Shown here piece after piece: positions 26,721-36,043 of a DNA stretch of 64,000 nucleotides (the first letter of the stretch is position 1; each line of letters starts with the position of its first letter). The stretch comes from CAYXVF01 sp964468125 (GTDB lineage Bacteria > Myxococcota > XYA12-FULL-58-9 > CAYXVF01). Under the pieces are notes generated by a model. That model did no database searches and was not told the origin of the DNA. It saw nothing but the letters and a program-made list of their open reading frames with translations. Where the stretch lies: the NCBI GenBank assembly GCA_964468125.1, contig CAYXVF010000009.1, forward strand, positions 21,379 through 85,378, in the 5' to 3' direction. A program made the translations under genes and the position numbers.

Positions 26721-28130
26721 TCAAAACTCCGCCGAGCCCGGGGTGCGCGGAAAGGGAATCGCATCGCGCACGTTGTCCAGGCCGGTGGCGTACATCACCG
26801 TTCGCTCGAACCCGAGGCCAAAACCAGCGTGTGGCACGGTGCCGTAGCGGCGCAGGTCGCGATACCAGCAATAATCCGCCGGATTCAGACCCATCTCGGC
26901 GATTCGCGCGTCGAGGACGTCGAGGCGTTCCTCGCGCTGGCTCCCGCCCACGATCTCGCCGATCCCCGGTGCGAGCACATCCATCGCGGCCACGGTCTCC
27001 TGATCGTCGTTGAGACGCATGTAGAACGCCTTGATGGTCTTCGGGTAGTTCACCACCGTGACCGGTCCGTTGACGACCTCTTCGGTCAGATAGCGCTCGT
27101 GCTCCGATTGTAGGTCGGCGCCAAAACCCACCGGGAACTCGAACTTCTTCTTTGCGCTCTCGAGCTCCCGGATTGCGTCGCGATAGTCCACGCGGGCGAA
27201 CTTCGCGTCGACGAGTCGTTCCAGGCGCGTGCGTACGCCCTTCTCGACGAAGTCGTCAAAGAAAGCCATGTCGTCGGCTCGCTCTTCGAGGACCGCTTTG
27301 AAGATGTACTTGAGCAAATCCTCGGCGAGATTCGCGTTGTCGTCGAGATCAGCAAACGCGATCTCCGGTTCAATCATCCAGAACTCGGCGAGATGGCGCC
27401 GGGTGTTCGAGTTCTCTGCTCGGAAGGTGGGCCCGAAGGTATAGACCTTGTCCATCGCGAGGCAATAGGCCTCGACGTTGAGCTGACCACTCACCGTCAG
27501 ATGCGCCTCGCGACCGAAGAAGTCCTGCGAGAAGTCGATCTCCCCGTCGTCGGTGCGTGGTAGGTTCATGAGATCGAGGATCGACACACGAAACATCTCG
27601 CCAGCACCTTCCGCGTCGCTCGCGGTGATGATCGGCGTGTGGATCCAGGCGTACCCACGCTCGTGGAAGAAACGATGGACCGCTTGCGCGAGACAGTTGC
27701 GGACGCGCGTCACGGCGCCGATGAGATTCGTTCGGGGCCGAAGGTGCGCGACCTCGCGCAGGTATTCGCGACTGTGGCGCTTGGGCTGCATCGGATAGGT
27801 CTCCGGGTCGTCGACCCAGCCGTGCACGGTGAGAGCCTCTACCTGCAGCTCGACGGACTGGCCCTTGCCCTGGGACTCGACGAGCGTACCGCGGGCGGTG
27901 AGCGAGCAGCCGGTGCTCAGGTGCTGCACTTCCGCTTCGTAGTTCTCGAGGGTGCTCGGTGCCACGAGTTGCAGGGCGTCAAAGCACGACCCGTCGTGAA
28001 GCGCGATGAATGACAACCCCGCCTTCGAGTCCCGGCGTGTTCGCACCCAACCGTGGACCTGGATGGTTTCCCCGACGCTCGCCTTTCCAGCGAGAACGTC
28101 GGCGATTCGTTGCGCTGGTTCGAACCCCAT
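26721..28130 (-). CDS. asnS: Asparaginyl-tRNA synthetase
   Basis: Charges tRNA-Asn with asparagine. 469 residues, normal for bacterial AsnRS. The N-terminal OB anticodon-binding domain spans about residues 15-105 (VHGWVRTRRDSKAGLSFI). The class II catalytic domain has motif 1 near FFHERGYAWIHTPI, motif 2 FRAENSNTRRHLAEFWMIEPE, and motif 3 GFGLGFERTVMY. The AsnRS-specific end GLDNVRDAIPFPRTPG separates it from AspRS. A strong ribosome-binding site (GAGAGGAGATC) precedes the ATG. Confidence 0.98.
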   Translation of the reverse strand: MGFEPAQRIADVLAGKASVGETIQVHGWVRTRRDSKAGLSFIALHDGSCFDALQLVAPSTLENYEAEVQHLSTGCSLTARGTLVESQGKGQSVELQVEALTVHGWVDDPETYPMQPKRHSREYLREVAHLRPRTNLIGAVTRVRNCLAQAVHRFFHERGYAWIHTPIITASDAEGAGEMFRVSILDLMNLPRTDDGEIDFSQDFFGREAHLTVSGQLNVEAYCLAMDKVYTFGPTFRAENSNTRRHLAEFWMIEPEIAFADLDDNANLAEDLLKYIFKAVLEERADDMAFFDDFVEKGVRTRLERLVDAKFARVDYRDAIRELESAKKKFEFPVGFGADLQSEHERYLTEEVVNGPVTVVNYPKTIKAFYMRLNDDQETVAAMDVLAPGIGEIVGGSQREERLDVLDARIAEMGLNPADYCWYRDLRRYGTVPHAGFGLGFERTVMYATGLDNVRDAIPFPRTPGSAEF

Positions 28131-28197
28131 TGCGATCTCCTCTCGCGCGCGGTGCGCGGAGAAGAACTAGGTCAGGACTCGGCGCTTCGCAAGCGGC

Positions 28198-29166
28198 TCA
28201 GGAATGGCCGGGGAAACGGTTTCGAGGCCCGCGGTGGTAGCGCGGATCGGAGACGACCGTTTGAATGTCTCTCGCGGCGTTGGCACCGGCCATCAGGCTC
28301 AAGACCCCACGAATACCCTGGGCGCGAGCGCTGATTTTGTTTTTCTCCTCGAGGCCCATTTCCGAGAGGGTGGGGCGCTCAAACCCGCCGGTGGTGGGGT
28401 CACCGGGAATGAAGATCGTGCCTACGCCATGGTTCCACTGGCCTTCGCGTGGCTCCAGCGCGATGTAGCCACCGAGTCGCTGGGGGAAGTAGTGCAGCTC
28501 ATTACCCACGCGGGCGACGATGCAGGAGGCGAGAAACGCGCGCCGATGCTCGGGTTCGCTCGCGCCCTGCTCCTTCAGCTTGCGAAGGATTTTCTCGTTG
28601 ACTGCGGCCTCGCCCCCTTCGGCGAAGCGTTTCGTGTGAATATAGGGGGCGGCCCGGTCGCCGTCGTGCAGAGCGGGCACCACCAAGCCGCTGTCGTCGG
28701 CGACGACGATGCCGTCGAAATCTGCGGCGAGCGCTTTCTGACTCGCGATGTGGCGTAGGCTCTTGCCCGTCTCGTCGACGTCGTAGCCCCCGGCGGCGTG
28801 CACCACCTCGATGTGCTTCGGCACGAGCGCTTCGATCTCCTTGATTTTCGACCGATTGTTGCTGGCGACACCGATGCGATTGCCGACCGTGCCCTTTGGC
28901 TCGGGTGCGTCCGTCACCTGGAGACTGTGGGGATCAACGTTGAGTGTCCCCACGCGGATGAAGTCTCGGCCCACCACGACCGGGACCGAAAGCTCCGTGG
29001 CGACTTGGAGGGTCTCCGGATCGGTAGGACGCGGGAGACTCGTTTCCGTGCTCCCTTCGCGCAAACGGACCTGACTCGGGTCCACCGCCAGATGAATGCT
29101 GCCCAAACGAATGGCCCGGTCCCCGTAATTCGACGGGCGCGCACCGATGCGATCTACTTCGATCAT
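28198..29166 (-). CDS. HAM1/RdgB-like NTP pyrophosphatase with N-terminal extension
   Basis: 322 residues from the ATG at 29166, chosen for the strong GAGGAG ribosome-binding site; the frame continues upstream to 29244. Residues about 97-300 resemble the RdgB/HAM1 (ITPase) fold, which hydrolyses non-canonical purine NTPs: VASNNRSKIKEIEAL, VDETGKSL, ADDSGLVVPAL, RRAFLASCIV, GVGTIFIPG, and the signature end LSEMGLEEKNKISARAQG. The usual GFGYDP block is degenerate (WNHGVGTIFIPGD). Residues 1-96 are an added, unrecognised beta-rich segment (RLGSIHLAVDPSQVRL, VGTLNVDPHSLQV) not found in canonical RdgB of about 200 residues. Activity is probable but specificity may differ. Confidence 0.8.
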   Translation of the reverse strand: MIEVDRIGARPSNYGDRAIRLGSIHLAVDPSQVRLREGSTETSLPRPTDPETLQVATELSVPVVVGRDFIRVGTLNVDPHSLQVTDAPEPKGTVGNRIGVASNNRSKIKEIEALVPKHIEVVHAAGGYDVDETGKSLRHIASQKALAADFDGIVVADDSGLVVPALHDGDRAAPYIHTKRFAEGGEAAVNEKILRKLKEQGASEPEHRRAFLASCIVARVGNELHYFPQRLGGYIALEPREGQWNHGVGTIFIPGDPTTGGFERPTLSEMGLEEKNKISARAQGIRGVLSLMAGANAARDIQTVVSDPRYHRGPRNRFPGHS

Positions 29167-29236
29167 CTCGTCTCCTCGTGTCTGCTTCGGTATCGGAAGC
29201 ATCACTCGGTCGTTCGTTACTATTCTGCGACGAAGC

Positions 29237-29614
29237 TCACTCACCCATGCTCTGAGGGATCACGTAGTGATTTCCGAGCCCCAAGGCCTGCTTGGCGCCG
29301 TCGAGGGCCCTACCGGCTTGGGTTGAGGCCTGAGTCGTGTCGTTCAAGATGCGTTGGAAGTTCGCGATCTGGCGCATGCGCAGCACGCGCCGCCTGAGGC
29401 GCACTAGGTGACCGCGCCCCTCCGCGTGCTCGCTCTTTAGAAGGTTGTAGCGGTCGATCTGATCCGGACCGGTCTGTCCGTCCTCCGCCCGCTTCTTCAG
29501 CTGCTCCGCGTTACGCTCGATTCGATGAAAGGCGGCGGTGAGCTTCATGGTCGCCTCGTTGATCGGACCATGATGCAGGTGCGTATTGTCGTAAGAAGGA
29601 TGCCGCGTATTCAT
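29237..29614 (-). CDS. Small helical protein of unknown function
   Basis: 125 residues from the ATG at 29614 (an upstream in-frame ATG is at 29659). There is a His/Asn-rich N-terminus, then two long amphipathic helices (about residues 22-80) with many Arg, Glu and Lys (RIERNAEQLKKRAED, HLVRLRRRVLRMRQIANFQRIL). No signal peptide and no recognisable family. The 240 bases upstream, to the ABC transporter end, hold an open frame without clear coding character. The gene lies between the ABC exporter and the RdgB-like gene on the same strand and could be co-transcribed with either. Confidence 0.55.
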   Translation of the reverse strand: MNTRHPSYDNTHLHHGPINEATMKLTAAFHRIERNAEQLKKRAEDGQTGPDQIDRYNLLKSEHAEGRGHLVRLRRRVLRMRQIANFQRILNDTTQASTQAGRALDGAKQALGLGNHYVIPQSMGE

Positions 29615-29853
29615 CGCTCGTGCTCCGAGCTCGCCGACGAGAGGCACGAACCTCCGCATTGACGGTCTCTTCGTTGCTTATCGGCGTCGCGACTTCTCGG
29701 GTTTCGTAAATCACTCCACTTGCGTTTGGGACCGGGCTCGCCTGCCGCAGGAAGGCCTGCTCCGAAGCCTGACCGAAGCCGCGGGCGGCAAGCTGGTTCA
29801 GGTGTCGCAGTCGTGCTGCACACGACGCGGTGACGAGTTCTGCGTCTACTCCA

Positions 29854-31647
29854 TCACCTGGCGGTGACGTCGCGAAGAGGGCCCGGCGGCGCGGGCTCGC
29901 CGATTTGCATCGCCCAGAGCCGTGCGTAGCGGCCCTCCCGTTCGAGAAGCTCGTCGTGCGTGCCCTGCTCCATGACCTGTCCGTCCTCGAGAGCAAATAT
30001 CATGTCCGCGGAGCGCACCGTAGAGAGGCGGTGGGCGACCGCGATCACCGTACGGCCACGAGCGACGCGCGCCATCGAACGCTGAATGGCCGCTTCCGTC
30101 TCGTTGTCGACCGCGGAGGTCGCTTCATCAAGGATCAAAATCGCCGGGTCTTTGAGTATCGCCCGGGCGATCGACAGGCGTTGGCGTTGCCCTCCTGAGA
30201 GGGTCGCGCCAAAATCGCCGATCAGCGTGTCGTAGCCGTGGCGTAGACTCTGAATGAAGTCGTGAAGCTCGGCGGCTCTTGCCGCCTCCTCGACCTCTTC
30301 CCGGCTCGCATCCGGACGCCCGAGGGCGATGTTGTCATGAACGCTTCCGTGAAACAGAAAGACCTCTTGGCTCACCCAGCCCACGGCGCGTCTGAGCGCA
30401 TCGATGCGAATCGACGGCAAGGCGCGGTCTCCGATGCGAATGGTTCCCGAGTCCGGTGCGTAGAAGCGCAGGAGCATCTTGACGAGTGTGCTCTTGCCTG
30501 AGCCCGTTGAGCCGACGAGTCCCACGAAGCCGCCGCCCGGGATCACGAGCGAGACGTGGTCGAGCGCCTGTGTCTCACCGTCATAGCTGAAGGAGACGTC
30601 ATTCACGACGATGTCGCGGTGAAGGTCGTCGGCTGAGATCGGGTCGCCTTCATCTACGGCCTCCCGTTCGAGGGTGAGCAGACCGAGGACGCGATCGGCC
30701 GAGGCCATGCTTCTTTGGTAGAGGTCTACGGTCTCTCCGAGACGGGTGAAGGGCCACAGCAATCGCTGCGTGAGGAATACCAAGACGCTGTAGGCCCCTA
30801 CGGCGAGATCGCCATCGAGAGTCTTGAATCCGCCATAGACGAGGGTGACCACGAAGCCCGCGAGAATCGCCATGCGGATCAGCGGAACGAAGGCGGAGGA
30901 GAGACGAATGGCCCGGCGATTGGTCGTCTCGTAGCCGCGGCTGTCCGTCTCCAGTGCCGCGAGCGCTCGCTCTTGCGCGGTGTAGGACTTGATGGTGGCT
31001 ACGCCGTGGAGCTGCGACGTCAGGCGTGCTCCGAGACGGCCGGCGCTCTCACGGACGGCGCCGTAGCGCTCGGCGAGGCCGCGTTGAAACCAGAGCGCCA
31101 GCACGATGATCACCGGGATCGGAAGCATCGCGAAGGCTGCGACCGCAGGCGACAGAATGAAGAACACCACGCTGACCGCGAGCGTGCTCGTCACCACGTG
31201 AATGATCGCAACGAGACCGTTGTTGAGGAAGCGCTCGAGCTGATTGACGTCCTCGGTGAGAATGGTCTGGATCTCGCCCTGTCGTCGACTCTCCAGGGCG
31301 CTCACCCGCAGGTGCTGCACATGATTGTAAACGTCGGAGCGGGCCTTGTTTTGGAGCGCCTGCGCGAGGTTTCGCCATTCGATCTCGTAGAGGTACTGAA
31401 ACAGCGATTCGCCACCCCAGATGAGCACGGTGAGTATGCCCAGCACGACGAGCTGCTGTTCGAGGGACGCCACCCCGAGCTCGGCAAGGAAGCTCTCTTC
31501 GCGCTGAACCACAACGTCGACGGCCACGCCGATCAGGATCTCCGGCGCGATGTCGAAGAGCTTGTTGACGATCGCGTAGACCGTGCCGAGAAGATAGCGG
31601 CCGCGCCATTGGCGCGAGTAGGCGAGCAATCGTCGAAGGGAAGACAT
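29854..31647 (-). CDS. ABC exporter, fused permease and ATPase
   Basis: 597 residues, the usual half-transporter of the MsbA/LmrA type, which works as a homo- or heterodimer in the inner membrane. The transmembrane domain (about residues 15-320) has six spans. The nucleotide-binding domain has Walker A GLVGSTGSGKSTLV, signature LSGGQRQRLSIARAIL, Walker B ILILDEATSAVD and the H-loop AVAHRLST. The substrate (lipid, peptide or drug) cannot be read from the sequence. No periplasmic adaptor or outer-membrane factor is nearby. Confidence 0.95.
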   Translation of the reverse strand: MSSLRRLLAYSRQWRGRYLLGTVYAIVNKLFDIAPEILIGVAVDVVVQREESFLAELGVASLEQQLVVLGILTVLIWGGESLFQYLYEIEWRNLAQALQNKARSDVYNHVQHLRVSALESRRQGEIQTILTEDVNQLERFLNNGLVAIIHVVTSTLAVSVVFFILSPAVAAFAMLPIPVIIVLALWFQRGLAERYGAVRESAGRLGARLTSQLHGVATIKSYTAQERALAALETDSRGYETTNRRAIRLSSAFVPLIRMAILAGFVVTLVYGGFKTLDGDLAVGAYSVLVFLTQRLLWPFTRLGETVDLYQRSMASADRVLGLLTLEREAVDEGDPISADDLHRDIVVNDVSFSYDGETQALDHVSLVIPGGGFVGLVGSTGSGKSTLVKMLLRFYAPDSGTIRIGDRALPSIRIDALRRAVGWVSQEVFLFHGSVHDNIALGRPDASREEVEEAARAAELHDFIQSLRHGYDTLIGDFGATLSGGQRQRLSIARAILKDPAILILDEATSAVDNETEAAIQRSMARVARGRTVIAVAHRLSTVRSADMIFALEDGQVMEQGTHDELLEREGRYARLWAMQIGEPAPPGPLRDVTAR

Positions 31648-31688
31648 GGGGGGTAGGTAGCGACGTCCCCCGCGGCCGGCAAGCCCTC

Positions 31689-32705
31689 TCAGGGGTTCGC
31701 TACGGTCGGCACAGCCTGTGCCTCACCCCAAAGACTGTGGTGCACCACATCGGTGGCGGGGCTGTCGGTCGCACGGACGCGGATTTCCAGGTCCGAGCGG
31801 ACGTCGAAGCCGATTCCCTGCGGGACGGTCGGGTCCGGGTTGAGCGGCGTAATCGAGTCCCACACCACGACGTGGCTGCGGCGCTCTGGCGAGCTCAGCA
31901 CGTCTTCCATCTCACCCTGGACGATGTTGGCTCGGCGCCAGATGTCGTCGCTGCCGCGGCGGAATTGGATCTCGAGGGTCACCGGATCCGAGGACGAATC
32001 GGAGATCTCGAGCTCGATCGGAACGAAACGGGAGAGTGTGCTGTTGACGAAGGACACCACCCGGGCGACCGGCGTTTCGTTGCCGAGGGCGAAGGTGGGA
32101 GTGCTCACCCACGGGCTCTCGAGGCCAGTTTCGTCCACCGCGCGAACCCGCAGGCACATGGCCGGTATGAAAGCGACGACGTCCGTGAGCGCTCCGTCCC
32201 CGATCGTGTCGACCTGTGCCGAGACCAACTCCTGCACGTCCGCGTCCGCATCCTCGATCGCGCGCCAGACGATCGGCTCCACCTGCACCGATGGCTCGTC
32301 GACGACCCAGGGCTGCGAGTCGCTGAGCGTGCCCGGCCACCAATCCCCCCCACCGCTCGCATCGGCGCTGTTGTTTTGGCAATCACCGAGCGCGTACTCG
32401 AGCTCGAGCGTCACTACCTCTGGGTCCTCGAAGCTCGCGTTCAGATCCAAGAGACCCAAGTCAAACGGGACGTTCGTAAAGTAGCGCTGCTCAGTGTCGA
32501 ATCTTTCCACGGAGGTGACCGGAGCGGTTTCGGGAACGACCTGCTCAATCTCGCGCTCGGAGCAGGTCCCGCCCGCTTCGATGCAGACCCAGCCGAGCGG
32601 GCACTCGAGGTCGTTGCTGCACTGGATCGCCGCATTCGAATTCAAGGCTACTTCCGAGCCACAACCCGCGGTCATTGCCGCCAGCCAAACCATCCAACGC
32701 TTCAT
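31689..32705 (-). CDS. Predicted lipoprotein with Cys-rich N-terminus and beta domains
   Basis: 338 residues. The N-terminal signal ends in a possible lipobox (MTAGC, residues 11-15), followed by a short Cys-rich motif (CSNDLECPLGWVCIEAGGTC, about 29-48) of a kind common in Myxococcota surface proteins. The rest is acidic and beta-rich, with an Ig/fibronectin-like pattern (VTLELEYALGD, LRVRAVDETGLESPWVS, IELEISDSSSDPVTLEIQFR, LEIRVRATDS). No enzyme motif is present. It was probably exported and anchored on the outer membrane. Convergence and divergence with neighbours give no functional clue. Confidence 0.75.
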   Translation of the reverse strand: MKRWMVWLAAMTAGCGSEVALNSNAAIQCSNDLECPLGWVCIEAGGTCSEREIEQVVPETAPVTSVERFDTEQRYFTNVPFDLGLLDLNASFEDPEVVTLELEYALGDCQNNSADASGGGDWWPGTLSDSQPWVVDEPSVQVEPIVWRAIEDADADVQELVSAQVDTIGDGALTDVVAFIPAMCLRVRAVDETGLESPWVSTPTFALGNETPVARVVSFVNSTLSRFVPIELEISDSSSDPVTLEIQFRRGSDDIWRRANIVQGEMEDVLSSPERRSHVVVWDSITPLNPDPTVPQGIGFDVRSDLEIRVRATDSPATDVVHHSLWGEAQAVPTVANP

Positions 32706-32838
32706 TCCGGTTCCTCTCCCGTTACAGATAGTTGGGCGAGCAGTGCTTAGGATGTGCGCACCATCACGTGAATCAACCGGCGTGTGGAGAAAACGTTGTG
32801 GTGTGACTCACCCCCACATGTTGCGGAGTTGGTGACAC

Positions 32839-33771
32839 TCAATCGTCGAGGAGGATCTCCGGCCGTTTCCGGTCGACGCGGAGCTCGAGGAGCTCCGGGC
32901 GAGCGTAGTGCCCCGCTGGGTCGAAATTCTGACGTTCCCGGCGAACCGACAAGAGATCGAGCTCCGCGTAGAAGATGCCCTCGACGCCCACCTGCGGCTC
33001 GAGAAGCCATTCACCGTCGGGACCGGCGATGCAGGAACCGCCGTTTTGCAGGAGCTCGTCTTCGTCGCCGATGAAGGCCTCACGATGCGGAAAATCGGCG
33101 GGAACGCCCGCCGCGCGATAGAGCGCACTCGCGGAGAGCACGAAGCTTCGCCCTTCACGGGCGATGAACCGTGTGATCTGAGAGGTGAGCCTGTCGCTTC
33201 CAGGCCAGATCGCCACGTGGAGCGTCTCGCCCTGGGCGTAGAGGGCGGCGCGTGGAAGCGGCATCCAATTCTCCCAACAGTTCAGTACCCCCACCGTGTG
33301 CTCGCCCAGGGGCCAGGTTCGCAGACCCTGCGCGTCTCCGGGGGTCCAGGCGAGCCGCTCCTCGTAGGTGGGGACGAGCTTGCGGTGTGCGGCGACCACC
33401 CGCCCCTCGGGCGCGATCGAGACCGCTGTCGCAAATAGCGATTGACCGCGCCGCGCGGAGCGCTCGGCGATCCCGATGACCACGGCGATGCTGCGTTCCG
33501 CCGCGAGCGCGACGAGCGGCTCGAGCTCACCGGCCTCGAGGTCGACGGCGGCGGCGACGTAGCGCGCGTGAATGTCCTTTTGTCGATCTGAATTGAATCG
33601 GGCCGCGTCGGAGCGGTCGAGCCAGAGCGGGTAGCCTGGGAGAAAGGTCTCGCCAAAGGCGACGAGCGCGGCGCCTTCATCGGCGGCCTCTCGTGTCGCG
33701 CTCAAGGCGAGCTCGAGGGTAGCGGCACGGTCGAGGAGCACCGGATTCTTCTGTGCGATCGCGACTTTCAT
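32839..33771 (-). CDS. Carbon-nitrogen hydrolase of the nitrilase branch
   Basis: 310 residues, the typical length for a nitrilase. The Glu-Lys-Cys catalytic triad is complete: Glu41 in FGETFLPGYP, Lys131 in HRKLVPTYEE and Cys165 in LNCWENWMP. The CWEN context and the FLPGYPLW region are typical of true nitrilases (nitrile to carboxylic acid and ammonia) rather than amidases. The C-terminal part has GGSCIAGPDG and a basic tail. It is cytoplasmic, with no signal peptide. No aldoxime dehydratase or nitrile hydratase gene is nearby to narrow the substrate. Confidence 0.93.
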   Translation of the reverse strand: MKVAIAQKNPVLLDRAATLELALSATREAADEGAALVAFGETFLPGYPLWLDRSDAARFNSDRQKDIHARYVAAAVDLEAGELEPLVALAAERSIAVVIGIAERSARRGQSLFATAVSIAPEGRVVAAHRKLVPTYEERLAWTPGDAQGLRTWPLGEHTVGVLNCWENWMPLPRAALYAQGETLHVAIWPGSDRLTSQITRFIAREGRSFVLSASALYRAAGVPADFPHREAFIGDEDELLQNGGSCIAGPDGEWLLEPQVGVEGIFYAELDLLSVRRERQNFDPAGHYARPELLELRVDRKRPEILLDD

Positions 33772-33804
33772 CGTTGCAGTTGCAGCCCTGTCGTGAGGCG
33801 AGCT

Positions 33805-34458
33805 CTATTCCTTGAGCCAGCTGTCGAGGCCGTGGATCGGAACGGGGAACTCGAGCCCGATCCCGCGTTCCTGATGATGCACGCTGAAGCCGATCCAACG
33901 CACGATCCCTTCCAGGGTGAGCGGGGCCACGACGCGCGCGACCTCATCGGGCATGCGGAGCGTCACGTGATCCCCCTCGCCAAAGCGGTAGAGCTCGCGC
34001 CGCCCGCAGCTCATGAACGCCCCCCGTCGGCTAACGTCTAGCACCCGCGCGAGGACCGTGACTTCATCATCGTCCACCACGCATTGCATCGACCAATTGA
34101 CCAGGAGGCGTCGCTCGCCCCGTCGCCAGCCGTCGTTGTTGGCAAACGAGGGAGGCCGCGCCGCCCCGGGGAGGAGCGAGAGGAGGAGCGGCTCGATCTC
34201 GAAGAGCCCCCGCATCTTCTTGGCGCGCTCAGTGATCGAGCCTCCGAGTCGGTCCATCGCCTCGCGCAGAAGCGTTTTCGGTCGGTCTGGTCCCTCGATG
34301 ACGAGCTCGCGGCGGAGGCGGAGGCACACGAGGCGGCGATAGCGAGGTTCGTCCGAGAGGGCGGCACCGATCAGCTCGGCGGCCTGCACCGGGCGCCCCG
34401 CGAGCTCCTGCAAATCGGTGGGAGGGGGCCCGTCGACCGCTTCTGGTTCATCCGCCAT
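33805..34458 (-). CDS. PilZ-domain protein
   Basis: 217 residues. The C-terminal about 110 residues are a PilZ domain: WRRGERRLLVNWSM carries the RxxxR-like element, and VLDVSRRGAFMSC the (D/N)xSxxG element, followed by beta strands ending VHHQERGIGLEFPV. The N-terminal about 95 residues are helical and unrecognised. PilZ proteins bind c-di-GMP and alter a partner. It is the second PilZ protein in the window (the first is at 1584-2585). There is no membrane segment. Confidence 0.85.
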   Translation of the reverse strand: MADEPEAVDGPPPTDLQELAGRPVQAAELIGAALSDEPRYRRLVCLRLRRELVIEGPDRPKTLLREAMDRLGGSITERAKKMRGLFEIEPLLLSLLPGAARPPSFANNDGWRRGERRLLVNWSMQCVVDDDEVTVLARVLDVSRRGAFMSCGRRELYRFGEGDHVTLRMPDEVARVVAPLTLEGIVRWIGFSVHHQERGIGLEFPVPIHGLDSWLKE

Positions 34459-34509
34459 ACGCTCCTTCAGAATAGCGGAATCAGCGACCGGCGCCGAGAA
34501 AAGGAACGC

Positions 34510-35784
34510 TCAGGCGAGCTCACGCAGATGGTCGCCGAGCTCGACGACATAGATTTGCCGGCGCCCCCCATGGGCCGAGTCGAAACAGATCCTGCGGCCA
34601 TCCGGCGAAAAACGCGGGTGTAGGTCGCAACGGGTCTCGCCGAACTTGAGGGTCCCTGCGATCGGGAAGGAGCCGAGGTCGAAGCGCCGCCCGGACGGCA
34701 GGTGGACGAGGTAGAGCTCCTGCCGCATCCGGCTCGGCTTGGGATAGGTGTCGTTCACCATCCATCTCGGCTCGAGGTCGCCCTTGAGAGTCAGGTAGCT
34801 GTGGTGGCCGTTTTCTTCGAAGCCGGGAAGTCGTGCAGCGTGACCGCTCTCGATTGCGAGCGAATAGAGGCCCGCGGGATGCCCCCGTGGTCGCGTCCAG
34901 GCGACGATGTGCCCGGGATCGCGCCAGGCGAAGTGCGAGGTGTGTCCGGAGTCGTCGATCACCCGCAGTCGTGAGCCGTCCATGTCACCGACGATCAGCC
35001 GCGAGCCAAATCCTGCGATCGCCCGGTAGGGACGCGGGGTCCAGAGGTTTCGCCGCCAGCGGTGGATCAACGCGAAGTGGCGGCCATCGGGACTGAAAGA
35101 GAGGTGATTCACGTAGTGCCAGCACGCGCGCGCGCGCGGGTCGGGCTCGAGCTGTTCGAGTGCCGCGATGGAGACGAGGAGATGCTGCTCGCCGCTGTCG
35201 AGATCGATCCTGCTGATACCCGCGTCCGAGGGTGCGAGCTCACGGGGCCGATGCACGTGGAGGGCGGAGCAGCCATAGCCGGGCCGCATCCACTCGAGCC
35301 GATCGAGATCGCAACTGAGGGCCACCTTCCCGTCCCGGCTCACCGCGTAGAAGCTGCTTTTCAGCACGCGCTCCCGACCCGAGCGCAGGTCGAAGATACG
35401 GGTGATCCGGTCATCGCCGACCCGGTCGTTCCACAGGACCTGGTCGCGATGCTGCGGGCGCCACTGTAGCAGGCATGCTTGCTGCCAGCCCCAAGAGCGA
35501 CTGGTGCCGATCGGCGTGAAGCGGTCGTCGTTCTCCAAGTCGATGACACCCACTTCCACCGCATCTGAAGGAGTGGGAGCCCGCCATTCAAAGTCCGAGG
35601 CGCACGCGAGCGCCCGAGTGCCTGACGCGTCGAACGCGGCGATGTCGTAGTAGCCAAACCAGTGGGCGCGAGCGTCGCTCGTCACCTGGCGGACGGGCAC
35701 CTCGAGAACTGAGCGGCTGGTGATCCCTGGGTCGCGCTGACGCGCCCTGATGCGCTCGAGCGCGACTTCCCCGATCCTATTCAT
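34510..35784 (-). CDS. Beta-propeller-like protein of unknown function
   Basis: 424 residues, no signal peptide. Repeated four-stranded sheets with the TolB/WD-like pattern (FSPDGRHFALIHRW, RFSPDGRRICFDSAH, AVSRDGKVALSCDL, YLVHLPSGRRFDLGSF) suggest a six- or seven-bladed propeller. An early HWFGYYDIAAFD block and the later WMVNDTYP block are shared with propeller proteins often found near polysaccharide-biosynthesis genes, as I recall. Enzymatic residues cannot be assigned. The neighbours (PilZ gene, cytochrome-like remnant) do not help. Confidence 0.75.
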   Translation of the reverse strand: MNRIGEVALERIRARQRDPGITSRSVLEVPVRQVTSDARAHWFGYYDIAAFDASGTRALACASDFEWRAPTPSDAVEVGVIDLENDDRFTPIGTSRSWGWQQACLLQWRPQHRDQVLWNDRVGDDRITRIFDLRSGRERVLKSSFYAVSRDGKVALSCDLDRLEWMRPGYGCSALHVHRPRELAPSDAGISRIDLDSGEQHLLVSIAALEQLEPDPRARACWHYVNHLSFSPDGRHFALIHRWRRNLWTPRPYRAIAGFGSRLIVGDMDGSRLRVIDDSGHTSHFAWRDPGHIVAWTRPRGHPAGLYSLAIESGHAARLPGFEENGHHSYLTLKGDLEPRWMVNDTYPKPSRMRQELYLVHLPSGRRFDLGSFPIAGTLKFGETRCDLHPRFSPDGRRICFDSAHGGRRQIYVVELGDHLRELA

Positions 35785-35824
35785 GGCGCAGGACTATGCG
35801 CGATAGGAGCTAAACGTTCAACGT

Positions 35825-36043
35825 TTACAATGTTTGTAGAAACCGAATGATCGCCGCCTTTTCGCTCGAAGAGAGCACGTCGACTTCGTGAAGATGGGAG
35901 CCGCGGCCATATTCGTTGATCAACAGGGATGCGACGGCCGGGTTACCGCTGACGAGCGACCCGTCCGAAAACCACATGAGCGGGCTATCATTGGAGCTGT
36001 GGGTGGGCAACCGCCGGCGCGGGCGGGCAAGGCGGAATAGGGC
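35825..36043 (-). pseudogene. Possible C-terminal remnant of a c-type cytochrome-like protein
   Basis: A short open frame in the same phase as, and directly after, the stop of the SAHH-like gene. It encodes about 60-70 residues ending HLHEVDVLSSSEKAAIIRFLQTL. That ending is characteristic of c-type cytochrome C-termini, where a LTxxEKxxLIxFLxxL helix closes the fold. No CxxCH heme motif or Met-ligand region is left. No start with a good ribosome-binding site is seen (a TTG or ATG near 36010 is possible). A decayed gene end is the likeliest reading; a small real protein cannot be excluded. Confidence 0.4.

Noticed and set aside
29615..29853. Possible small minus-strand gene between the ABC exporter and the 125-residue protein
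   Set aside because: The frame is open, but there is no start with a ribosome-binding site and no recognisable composition; left unannotated.
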